15,398 nt of DNA from Actinomycetes bacterium (GTDB lineage: Bacteria; Actinomycetota; Thermoleophilia; Solirubrobacterales; Solirubrobacteraceae): positions 1 to 15,398 of the forward strand of contig JAEXXR010000082.1 in NCBI GenBank assembly GCA_023405705.1. The letters are read 5' to 3'. The translations under genes were made by a program, and so were the position numbers. Below, in pieces: positions 1-6,414 of the stretch; the first letter of the stretch is position 1, and every line of letters starts with the position of its first letter. The notes under the pieces were generated by a model. It worked only from the letters and a program-made list of their open reading frames with translations, had not been told where the DNA came from and did not search any database.

Positions 1-915
1 GTGGACGTAGTGGATCAGCCTGCGCCCGTCGACGAAGTGCTCGCCGCCGCTCCAGCCGAGCGCCTCGATCCGCTCCGGGACCGGCGCCGTCACGAGCATG
101 TGGCTGGAGAGCGGGACGAGCACGCCGCGCAGCTCCGGCAGCGACGCCGCCCAGGCGTTGGTCGCCAGCACGACGCGGCCGGCGCTGACCGTCCCGCGCG
201 GCGTCTCCACGCGCGCGTGCGCGCGATCGAGGCCCGTCATCGGCGTGCGCTCGTAGACCTCGACGCCGAGCGACAGGACCGCGCGCCGCAGCCCGCGCGC
301 CAGCAGCGCCGGCTGGACCGTCGCGCTGTCGGCGACGAACCAGCCGTCGCGCAGCACCGGCGAGCCGGTCCGCGCACGTGCCTCTTCCCCGCCGACGCGC
401 GTGAAGCGACCGCCCTCGCCGAGCCGCGCGGCGGCCGCGGCGGCGCCGTCCCAGACGCCGTCCTGGGCTGGCGCCGCGGAGACGACCAGCTTGCCGCCGC
501 GGCGCAGGTGGACGTCGAGGCCGTGCTCGTCGCAGAGCGCCTCGACCTCGCCGATCGCGTCGCTCGACGCGCGCGCGAGGAAGCGCGCCTGCTCGGCGCC
601 GAAGTGGCGCTCCAGCGCGTCGAGGTCGTGCCACCACGTCGTCGCGAAGCCGCCGTTGCGGCCGCTCGCGCCCTGGCCGCAGATGCCGGCCTCCAGCACG
701 ACGACGCGCAGCGACGGCTCCGCCTCCTTCAGGCGCAGCGCCGTCCACAGGCCGGTGTAGCCGCCGCCGACGATCGCGACGTCGCAGCGCATGTCGCCGT
801 CGAGCTGGCGCTCGGCGGCAGGCTCCGGCCGCTCGGCGGCCAGCGCCTGCTGCATCCACCACGACGGCTCGACGCGCGGCGGCTCCGCGCCGGGGATGTC
901 GTCACGCCACGGCAC
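1..915 (-). CDS. FAD-dependent oxidoreductase (DadA/PuuB-like amine or amino-acid oxidase), 3' end outside window
   Basis: The first 305 codons are present; the C-terminus lies beyond the left edge. The N-terminal Rossmann dinucleotide-binding motif is visible as VAIVGGGYTGLW (glycines at about residues 50-55), the ribose-binding acid follows in VVVLEAG (E75), and GASGRNGGF (82-90) is the flavin-contacting motif typical of the DAO superfamily, especially PuuB/glycine-oxidase-like members. LATNAW near residue 250 is the usual second FAD-contact strand. Family knowledge: these enzymes oxidise a primary or secondary amine or amino acid with FAD, giving an imine or aldehyde plus H2O2 or reduced acceptor; the substrate cannot be read from this fragment. 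I chose the GTG start three bases after the M24 stop because the WW..QQAL segment before the FAD motif resembles family N-termini; ATG at 855-853 is the alternative. It is the third gene of the LacI-controlled operon. Confidence 0.9.
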   Translation of the reverse strand, partial: MPWRDDIPGAEPPRVEPSWWMQQALAAERPEPAAERQLDGDMRCDVAIVGGGYTGLWTALRLKEAEPSLRVVVLEAGICGQGASGRNGGFATTWWHDLDALERHFGAEQARFLARASSDAIGEVEALCDEHGLDVHLRRGGKLVVSAAPAQDGVWDGAAAAAARLGEGGRFTRVGGEEARARTGSPVLRDGWFVADSATVQPALLARGLRRAVLSLGVEVYERTPMTGLDRAHARVETPRGTVSAGRVVLATNAWAASLPELRGVLVPLSSHMLVTAPVPERIEALGWSGGEHFVDGRRLIHYVH

Positions 916-918
916 GGA

Positions 919-2070
919 TCAGTCGATGACGGTGAGGCCGTGTCCGAGCTTCGACATCGAGACGCCGCCGTCCGGGCCGGCCTCGACGGTGTCGCCCTGC
1001 TTCAGGCCGAAGCCGCGGTCGAGCAGCGTCAGGTTCGGCTCGACCGAGAACGACATGCCGGCCTCGAAGCGGTGCGGGTCGCCGGCGACGAGCGTCATCG
1101 GCTCCAGCCAGCCGGGCGGGTAGGCGATGCCGGTGCTGTAGCCGAGGCGGTGGCAGCGGCGGCGCGAGAGGTCGAGCCGGTCGAGCACGGCGTTGCACTC
1201 GTCGTCGGGCTGGTGGACCGGCGCGCCGATCTTGCAGCCCTTGATCGCGACCTCGACCGCCTCCTCCAGCACGGCGGAGGTCTCGGCGACCTCGGCGGAG
1301 GGCGTGCCGATCACGGCGGTCCGCATGAGGATGCCGTGGTAGCGGTGGACGGTGCCGGCGAACTCCATGCAGACGACGTCGCCGAGCGAGATCGTGCGGC
1401 GCGTCGCCATGCCGTGGACGAGCGCGCTGCGCGGGCCCGAGACGACCATCGGCGGGATCGCGGCGTACTCGCTGCCGGCCTCGCCGAGTGCGCGCGAGAT
1501 GATGCCGGCCAGCTCGACCTCGGAGAGGCCGGGCCGCAGCGCGGCGAACGCCTCGCTCATCGCGTAGTCGGCCATCGCAGCCGCCTGGCGCTGGTAGGCC
1601 AGCTCGGCCGGCGACTTGATCAGCCGCAGCTCCGGGACGATCTCCGAGCCGTCGACGAACTCGGCCTCGGGCAGCAGCTGCTTGAGCCGCTCCCACGACG
1701 CCGGCAGGAAGGTGAACGCCTGCAGGTCGACGGCGATCTTGCCGCCGGCGAGGCCGCGCTCGCGCAGGGCGTTCGCCTGGACCTCCATCGGGTCGACCTG
1801 CGCGATGTCGTAGAAGACGCCGCTGGTCAGCCACGAGGTCTCCTTCACCCCGGGCTCCTCGGTCGTGCGCGTGAAGAGCGTCGGCTCGGCGTCGCCGCCG
1901 TCGACCAGCAGGGCCTGCGTCCACAGGTAGCCGATCGTGTCGTAGCCGGTCAGCCAGTGGATCGAGTCGGGCATCGTCACGAGGACCGCGTCGATCCCCT
2001 GGTCGCTCAGCGACCGGCGGACGCGCGCGATGCGCTCTCTGTAGGTCGCGACGTCGAAGGCGAGCTGCAT
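919..2070 (-). CDS. M24-fold hydrolase, creatinase / ectoine-hydrolase (EutD/DoeA)-like, metal site degenerate
   Basis: 383 residues with the two-domain creatinase/prolidase layout: an N-terminal domain (about 1-150) and a pita-bread C-terminal domain (about 155-383). His219 (LVHG) and Glu344 (GMSFSVEP) of the M24 core remain, but the other metal ligands are replaced: the first Asp is Glu236 (MEFAG), the second is Ile247 (RYHGILMRT), the GHGIG histidine is Tyr311 (GYSTG) and the last Glu is Gly359. Metal loss is known for creatinase and for ectoine hydrolase EutD/DoeA. From memory, DoeA also carries FEIAG, RYH and GYSIGLSYPP at these places, and its Glu in FEIAG is reported to bond covalently to substrate. 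I therefore infer a metal-independent C-N hydrolase on a small cyclic or guanidino/amide compound rather than an aminopeptidase. The start has a good Shine-Dalgarno (AGGAGA, 5 bases upstream). It lies 40 bases after the M20 gene, same operon. Confidence 0.88.
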   Translation of the reverse strand: MQLAFDVATYRERIARVRRSLSDQGIDAVLVTMPDSIHWLTGYDTIGYLWTQALLVDGGDAEPTLFTRTTEEPGVKETSWLTSGVFYDIAQVDPMEVQANALRERGLAGGKIAVDLQAFTFLPASWERLKQLLPEAEFVDGSEIVPELRLIKSPAELAYQRQAAAMADYAMSEAFAALRPGLSEVELAGIISRALGEAGSEYAAIPPMVVSGPRSALVHGMATRRTISLGDVVCMEFAGTVHRYHGILMRTAVIGTPSAEVAETSAVLEEAVEVAIKGCKIGAPVHQPDDECNAVLDRLDLSRRRCHRLGYSTGIAYPPGWLEPMTLVAGDPHRFEAGMSFSVEPNLTLLDRGFGLKQGDTVEAGPDGGVSMSKLGHGLTVID

Positions 2071-2110
2071 GTACGTCTCCTGGTGGTGGTGCTGAGAGGG
2101 GGCTGTTGCG

Positions 2111-3439
2111 TCAGGCGGCGGGGGCGCCGCACCAGTCGGTCACGACGCGGGCGATCACGGCCGCGCAGGTGCGCAGCTCCGCGACCGAGACCCACTCGTC
2201 GATCATGTGGGCGCGCTCGATCGCGCCCGGGCCGTAGCAGTAGGCGGGGATGCCGGCGAGCAGGTAAGTGCCGGCGTCGGCCCATGTGTCGAAGCCGTCG
2301 ATCGCGGTCTCGACGCCCTGCGCGGCGCTGGCGGCGACGATCGCGTTGCCGAAGGCGGTGTCGAGCGGCGTCTCGGCGGCCGGGTAGTCCTGCGTCCAGC
2401 GCACGACCGGCGGGTGCTCGCGCAGCCACGGGTCGGCCTGCGCCCAGCGCGCGAGGTGCTGCTCGACCTCGCGGCGGACGTTGCCGCCCCAGCCGCCCTC
2501 CTCGGCCTCGCCGGGCAGGTAGGTGAGGTCGAAGTCCAGCGTGCACTCGCCCGGGAGCGAGGCGATGAACTCGCCGCCGGAGATGCGCGTCGGGAAGATC
2601 CGCGGCGTCGACAGCAGCGGGTGCTGCTTGTCGGGCCGGCCCTGCCACTCCTCGCTCAGCGCGTCGAAGGCGTCCAGCACCTTGCGCATCTGGTCGATCG
2701 CGTTGACGCCGCCGCCGAGCGAGTGGTGCGCCTGCGGGATCTCGGCGTGCGCCGGGTGGCCGGCGACGGTGACGTTGCCGTAGAGGATGCCGCGGTAGGC
2801 CGAGTAGACCTGGAAGCTGCTCGGCTCCGGCACGAGGCAGGCGTCGGCGCGCTCGCCGCGTCTGAGCAGCGCGACGACGCCCATCCCGGTCGTCTCCTCG
2901 TCGGGCGCGATCTGCACGTGCAGGTCGCCCGCCAGCTCGACGCCGGACTGGACGATCGCCTCGGCGGCGGCGAGCGCGGCCGCGATCCCGCCCTTCATGT
3001 CGCAGGAGCCGCGGCCGTAGAGGCGGTCGCCCTCGACCGTCGGCGTCCACGGGTCGCGCGTCCAGCGCTCGAGCGGCTCGCAGCGGACGGTGTCGAGGTG
3101 GCCGTTGAGGATCAGCGAGCGGCCGTCGCCGCTGCCGCGCCGGACGGCGGCGAGCACCGGCCGCCCCTCCCACGTGAGGCCGTCCGGGTACATCGGGTGG
3201 CCGGCGACCTCGGCGGGGTCGGGCTCCCAGATCGACACCTCGAAGCCGAGCCGCTCGAGGAACGCCCCGATCCACGCCTGCGCGTCGGCCTCCTGGCCGC
3301 TCGGCGCGGCCGGTCCGGCGTACGGCATGTCACGGGTGTAGGCGGTGTCGCGGCGGACCAGCTCGGAGGCGATCTCCACGACCCGGTCCGGGGCGGCGGC
3401 GAGCGCGGCGACGGCGCGCTCGGCGGGCATGGCGTTCAT
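2111..3439 (-). CDS. M20 family metallohydrolase (ArgE/DapE/ACY1-type deacylase)
   Basis: 442 residues with the full di-zinc M20 set: NGHLDTV (His114, Asp116), GRGSCDMKGG (bridging Asp147), the catalytic Glu pair in DEETTG (E181, E182), Glu205 in VPEPS and the final His411 in RAHMIDEWV. GHPAH (about 227-231) marks the lid/dimerisation domain, inserted roughly at 215-345. Family knowledge: cytosolic enzymes that cleave an N-acyl amide from an amino acid (acetylornithine, succinyl-DAP, acyl amino acids) or a short peptide bond. The length fits ArgE-like 'acetylornithine deacetylase' paralogues of catabolic operons; the acyl substrate is not predictable. It is first gene of the operon running into the M24 and FAD genes, and lies downstream of two LacI-type operators, so substrate induction is likely. 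GAGG sits about 11 bases before the chosen ATG; a second in-frame ATG at 3430 is possible. Confidence 0.93.
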   Translation of the reverse strand: MNAMPAERAVAALAAAPDRVVEIASELVRRDTAYTRDMPYAGPAAPSGQEADAQAWIGAFLERLGFEVSIWEPDPAEVAGHPMYPDGLTWEGRPVLAAVRRGSGDGRSLILNGHLDTVRCEPLERWTRDPWTPTVEGDRLYGRGSCDMKGGIAAALAAAEAIVQSGVELAGDLHVQIAPDEETTGMGVVALLRRGERADACLVPEPSSFQVYSAYRGILYGNVTVAGHPAHAEIPQAHHSLGGGVNAIDQMRKVLDAFDALSEEWQGRPDKQHPLLSTPRIFPTRISGGEFIASLPGECTLDFDLTYLPGEAEEGGWGGNVRREVEQHLARWAQADPWLREHPPVVRWTQDYPAAETPLDTAFGNAIVAASAAQGVETAIDGFDTWADAGTYLLAGIPAYCYGPGAIERAHMIDEWVSVAELRTCAAVIARVVTDWCGAPAA

Positions 3440-3456
3440 GCGGGGTGCGACCTCAT

Positions 3457-3472
3457 CTCTAAACGTTTTGGC
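3457..3472. promoter_or_regulatory. Second, imperfect LacI-type operator
   Basis: CTCTAAACGTTTTGGC matches the perfect palindrome at 3513-3528 at 13 of 16 positions and keeps the AAACGTTT core with central CG. It lies just upstream of the M20 start, with centre 56 bp from the other copy, a spacing compatible with a looped or co-operative repressor. Function inferred from position and family. Confidence 0.65.
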
Positions 3473-3490
3473 AGCGCGCTATCGTTGCCC

Positions 3491-3519
3491 ACGCTACTGT
3501 TCTCTCTCGAACGCCTAAA
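3491..3519 (-). promoter_or_regulatory. Tentative promoter for the M20-M24-FAD operon
   Basis: On the minus strand TTTAGG (3514-3519) and TAGCGT (3491-3496) are separated by 17 bases. The matches to -35/-10 consensus are weak. If real, the perfect operator would cover the -35 and the imperfect one would sit just downstream of the start of transcription, as expected for repression. Confidence 0.25.
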
Positions 3520-3528
3520 CGTTTAGGC
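3513..3528. promoter_or_regulatory. LacI-family operator (perfect 16-bp palindrome)
   Basis: GCCTAAACGTTTAGGC is a perfect 16-bp palindrome with a central CpG, the classic shape of LacI/GalR-family operators. It is placed between the divergent M20 operon and the LacI-family gene at 3606, so it very likely serves both autoregulation and operon repression. Confidence 0.8.
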
Positions 3529-3605
3529 AGCTCGTGGTCGAGGAGTGTAAGCACCCGTCTCGCGAACTGTCAAGACGAGTTATCGTTGCCGCGCCAACCA
3601 CGCTC

Positions 3606-4664
3606 ATGACCGACGAAACCCCCAGCGACCCAGCCCCCTCACCGCCGAGAAGGCGCGCTCGCGTCGGCCTCCGCGACGTCGCGAAGGCGGCAGGCGTTTC
3701 GATCGCGACGGCCTCCCACGCGCTCAACGACAAGGGCCGCGTCGATCCGCGCACCCGCGCCGACATCCTCGCCACGGCGGCGCGCCTCGGCTACCGCGCC
3801 AACCAGGCCGCGCGCCACCTGCGCAGCGGCAGCACCGGGATCATCACCTTCGCCCACGACGTGCCGGTCGCCTCGCCGGCGCAGCTGGCGAGCATCGAGT
3901 ACTTCGTGAAGATCCTCACCTCGGCCGCCGAGACCGCTTCGACCCACGGCTACGCGCTCGTGATCTCCCCGATCGAGCCGAGAAGCCTCGACGACCTCCA
4001 CGTCGACGGCGCGATCGTGATGGACCCGAAGTCGAGCAGCCCGCTGCTGGCGATGCTGGAGATGCGCGGGATCCCGTTCGTCACCGCCGGCCGCGACGTC
4101 GACAGGCCGCGCACCGAGGGCTGGTGGGTCGACAACGACATCGAGCGCGAGACGATCGGCGCGCTCGACCACCTCGCCGCGCAGGGCGCCCGCTCGGTCG
4201 CGCTGCTCACGACCAGGCCGAGCCGCTCCTACACCTTCGACAGCATCAGCGGCTACGAGCGCTGGTGCGAGGCGCGCGGCCAGGAGCCGCGGATCCAGCT
4301 CGTCGACGGCATCGCCAGCGAGACCCACGCCTATGAGGCGACCCAGCCGCTGTTCACCGCGCCCGACCCGCCCGACGCGATCTACGCGCCGCTCGACCGC
4401 CTCGCCGTCGGCGCGCAGCTGGCCGTCCACAACGCCGGCCTGCGCGTGCCGCAGGACGTGATGATCGCCGCCGGCAGCGACAGCGAGTCGGCGCGCTCGG
4501 CCCGGCCGGCGGTGACCGCGCTGTCGCTCCACCCCGACAAGATCGGCCAGGTCGCCGTCGACCTGCTCGTCGCGCGCATCCGCGGCGACGCGACCGCCGC
4601 GCGGCAGATCGTGATCGAGGCGGAGATCTCCGCGCGCGAGTCGACCGCGCGGCAGCCGGGCTGA
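3606..4664 (+). CDS. LacI/GalR-family transcriptional regulator
   Basis: 352 residues from the ATG at 3606. The N-terminal helix-turn-helix is plain: VGLRDVAKAAGVS-IATASHAL (about residues 20-40), followed by LGYRANQAARHLRSG, which carries the hinge helix that inserts in the minor groove at the central CG of the operator. The rest is a periplasmic-binding-protein-like effector domain (about 75-350), with VDGAIVMDP and a C-terminal VTALSLHPDKIGQVAVDLL typical of the family. It is divergent from the M20-M24-FAD operon with two palindromic operators between them, so it probably represses that operon and itself until a substrate or intermediate binds. An in-frame GTG at 3534 would extend it by 24 residues but abuts the operator and lacks similarity to family N-termini; no clear Shine-Dalgarno precedes 3606. 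Confidence 0.93.
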   Translation: MTDETPSDPAPSPPRRRARVGLRDVAKAAGVSIATASHALNDKGRVDPRTRADILATAARLGYRANQAARHLRSGSTGIITFAHDVPVASPAQLASIEYFVKILTSAAETASTHGYALVISPIEPRSLDDLHVDGAIVMDPKSSSPLLAMLEMRGIPFVTAGRDVDRPRTEGWWVDNDIERETIGALDHLAAQGARSVALLTTRPSRSYTFDSISGYERWCEARGQEPRIQLVDGIASETHAYEATQPLFTAPDPPDAIYAPLDRLAVGAQLAVHNAGLRVPQDVMIAAGSDSESARSARPAVTALSLHPDKIGQVAVDLLVARIRGDATAARQIVIEAEISARESTARQPG

Positions 4665-4683
4665 GGCAGAGGCACGCGGACGG

Positions 4684-4727
4684 GCGGGCCGGGCCCGGTC
4701 GCGCCGGGCCCGGTCGGACCGGCCCGC
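4684..4727 (+). terminator. GC-rich inverted repeat after the lacI-type gene
   Basis: GCGGGCCGG (4684-4692) and CCGGCCCGC (4719-4727) are perfect inverted repeats, with an inner stem CCCGG/CCGGG (4694-4698 and 4704-4708). It begins 20 bases after the stop of the regulator gene. There is no T-tract, which is common for actinobacterial hairpin terminators, so the call is by position and structure only. Confidence 0.45.
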
Positions 4728-4737
4728 GGTGCGCCGC

Positions 4738-4743
4738 TAGACT
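4738..4743 (+). promoter_or_regulatory. Possible -10 box for chaA-like gene
   Basis: TAGACT fits the TAnnnT pattern of actinobacterial -10 elements, about 100 bases before the antiporter start. The hexamer 17 bases upstream (CGGACC) matches -35 consensus only in GAC. Weak support. Confidence 0.25.
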
Positions 4744-4753
4744 CGACTGCGCT

Positions 4754-4840
4754 CCGCGCGTTTGCGGCGCGGCCGGTCGGGACGACCCGACGCAGGCATC
4801 TCTCGCTTCGGGGACGGCCCCTCGTCAGGCAGGTTCCCCG
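4754..4840 (+). promoter_or_regulatory. Structured leader upstream of the Ca2+/H+ antiporter gene
   Basis: Three stems can form in the 87 bases before the start: CCGCGC/GCGCGG (4754-4759, 4767-4772), GTCGGG/CCCGAC (4776-4781, 4786-4791) and GGGG/CCCC with a four-base loop (4810-4813, 4818-4821). The last is mutually exclusive with CGGGGA/TCCCCG (4809-4814, 4835-4840), whose 3' arm touches the ATG. It does not match any riboswitch consensus I know, including the manganese yybP-ykoY motif. It could simply be GC-rich chance pairing. Confidence 0.35.
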
Positions 4841-5983
4841 ATGTCACGCACCGCTTCGCAGCGATTCGTCTCCGGCGCCGACCTCGCCCGGGTCGTGGTC
4901 GGGTGGTCGGCGTTCGCCGCCCTGCTCGCCGCCGGCTCCCTGCTGGAGCCGCCGGTCCCCGGCGCGACCCTGATCGTCGCGCTGTCCGCGATCGTCGGCG
5001 TGATCCTCGTCTGCGCCTTCGGCGTCGTGCAGCAGGCCGAGGCGCTCGCCCACCGGCTCGGAGATCCGTACGGGTCGCTCGTGCTGACGCTGTCGATCGT
5101 GACGATCGAGGTCATCCTGATCGCCGCGGTGATGCTCGGTCCCGGCGAGCACGCCGAGATCGCCCGCGACTCGGTGATGGCGGTCGCGATGATCATCCTG
5201 AACCTCGTGATCGGCCTGTCGCTGCTGTGCGGCGGCCTGCGCCACGGAGGCATGGCGCACAACCGCACCGGCACGTCGATCTACCTGTCGCTGATCGTCG
5301 TGCTCGCGTCGATGGCGTTCGCGCTGCCGGCCGTGATCGGCGAGGACGACGCGTTCACGGGCGGGCAGGAGGTGCCGATCGTCGTCCTGACGATCGCGCT
5401 CTACGCCTTCTTCCTCTCCCGCCAGACGGGAGCGCAGGCCGACGACTTCCGCGAGGTCGACGCGCGCGTCGCGCGCGCCTCCTCGGCCGACGAGGGGCCG
5501 CGCGAGATCGGGCAGGTCTTCGCCACGCACCGCCGCGAGGTGCTGACGCGCCTCGGCCTGCTCGTGGTCACGGCGATCCCGATCGTCCTGCTCTCGCACG
5601 ACATGGCGTCGCTGCTGGACGACGGCCTCGGCCGCCTCGACGCCCCGCCCGCGCTCGCGGGCGTGCTGATCGCGATGATCGTCTTCCTGCCCGAGTCGAT
5701 CACCTCGGTGCGCGCCGCGCTCGCGGGCGAGATCCAGCGCGTCAGCAACCTCTGCCACGGCGCGCTCGTCTCAACCGTCGGCCTGACGATCCCGGTGGTG
5801 CTGATCATCGGCCTCGTGACCGGCCAGACGGTGATTCTGGCCGAGTCGCCCGCGAACCTGGTCATGCTCGCGATCACGCTGCTGCTGTCCGTCACGACCT
5901 TCGCCGCCAAGCGCGTCACCGCGGTCCACGGCGCGATCCACCTCGCCCTCTTCGCGCTGTACGGCATCACGCTGTTCAGCTGA
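4841..5983 (+). CDS. chaA: ChaA-type calcium (sodium)/proton antiporter
   Basis: 380 residues, against about 366 for E. coli ChaA. The protein is an integral membrane CaCA-superfamily exchanger with roughly eleven hydrophobic segments. Both alpha repeats are seen: AHRLGDPYGSLVLTLSIVTIEV (around residues 70-90, with the acidic Glu in TIEV) and PALAGVLIAMIVFLPESITSVRAAL (around 270-295, with the Glu in LPES). The sequence after repeat two (RVSNLCHGALVSTVGLTIPVVL) also follows ChaA closely. A central hydrophilic loop with many Asp/Glu/Arg (about 190-225) joins the two halves. Role by family: expels Ca2+, Na+ or K+ against protons, important at alkaline pH or high salt. It is a single-gene unit on the plus strand, with stop only 10 bases from the convergent stop of ectC, so the two transcripts likely share or overlap their termination zone. 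Confidence 0.93.
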   Translation: MSRTASQRFVSGADLARVVVGWSAFAALLAAGSLLEPPVPGATLIVALSAIVGVILVCAFGVVQQAEALAHRLGDPYGSLVLTLSIVTIEVILIAAVMLGPGEHAEIARDSVMAVAMIILNLVIGLSLLCGGLRHGGMAHNRTGTSIYLSLIVVLASMAFALPAVIGEDDAFTGGQEVPIVVLTIALYAFFLSRQTGAQADDFREVDARVARASSADEGPREIGQVFATHRREVLTRLGLLVVTAIPIVLLSHDMASLLDDGLGRLDAPPALAGVLIAMIVFLPESITSVRAALAGEIQRVSNLCHGALVSTVGLTIPVVLIIGLVTGQTVILAESPANLVMLAITLLLSVTTFAAKRVTAVHGAIHLALFALYGITLFS

Positions 5984-5993
5984 TGCCGCGGCC

Positions 5994-6371
5994 CTAGTAC
6001 CCGGAGGCCTGCTCTCCGGACGGGTCGTGGCTCTCGTCGCCGCGCAGCGGCGGGTTGAAGACGCAGACGAGCCGCATGCCCTGCTCGCTGGAGAGGACGT
6101 GCTCCTCGTCCCTGTCGGGCGCGTAGATCGTGCCGCGCGCGATCTCCCAGGCGCCCGCCGCGGTCTCGACGCGACCGCTGCCCTCGACGCAGTAGCACGC
6201 CTCGAAGTGGTTGGCGAAGCGGATGCGGCTCGCGGTCCCGGGCCGCACGTGGGTCTCGGTGACCGCGAAGCCGCGGCCGTCGGCGGCGACGAGCACGCGG
6301 CGGCTCGTCCCGTTGGTCCAGTCGACGTCGTGCGGGGTGCCGATCACCTCGGCGAGGGTGCGGACGAGCAT
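5994..6371 (-). CDS. ectC: Ectoine synthase EctC (orphan, no ectA/ectB nearby)
   Basis: 125 residues, near the usual 128-137. Single-domain cupin starting MLVRTLAEVIGT, as in EctC. The iron ligands known from Paenibacillus EctC structures (Glu57, Tyr85, His93) correspond to Glu57 (HFEACYCVEG), Tyr83 (GTIYAPD) and His91 (DEEHVL). Substrate-contact residues recalled for that enzyme also match after a two-residue shift: Thr40, Cys103, Phe105, Glu113 and His115 in the C-terminal CVF...RGDESHDPSG; the N-terminal Trp21 appears to be Gly. EctC closes N-gamma-acetyl-diaminobutyrate to ectoine, can run in reverse, and can slowly cyclise glutamine. It has a strong Shine-Dalgarno (AAGGAG) and lies 43 bases after the class-V PLP enzyme gene, so they are co-transcribed. 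No ectA, ectB, ectD or ask is in the window, so the product may be ectoine from an outside precursor or a related cyclic amidine. Confidence 0.92.
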   Translation of the reverse strand: MLVRTLAEVIGTPHDVDWTNGTSRRVLVAADGRGFAVTETHVRPGTASRIRFANHFEACYCVEGSGRVETAAGAWEIARGTIYAPDRDEEHVLSSEQGMRLVCVFNPPLRGDESHDPSGEQASGY

Positions 6372-6414
6372 CGGTCTCCTTCCAGGTCGCGGTGGGGAAT
6401 GCTCAGCGAGGCGA

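Noticed and set aside
919..2070. Annotation as Xaa-Pro aminopeptidase
   Set aside because: Four metal-ligand positions are changed; a metal-dependent peptidase is unlikely.
1..2526. Very long plus-strand open frame (841 codons) across the FAD and M24 genes
   Set aside because: Its translation is Arg/Ala/Asp-rich with no family motif, while the minus strand encodes proteins with intact FAD and M24 motifs. It is a high-GC antisense shadow.
2207..3526. Plus-strand open frame opposite the M20 gene
   Set aside because: Low-complexity composition; the M20 metal ligands are all on the minus strand.
3534..3605. Upstream GTG start adding 24 residues to the LacI-family regulator
   Set aside because: It would start six bases from the palindromic operator, and the added residues do not resemble LacI N-termini.
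4754..4840. yybP-ykoY manganese riboswitch before the antiporter
   Set aside because: The conserved internal-loop sequences of that class are not present.
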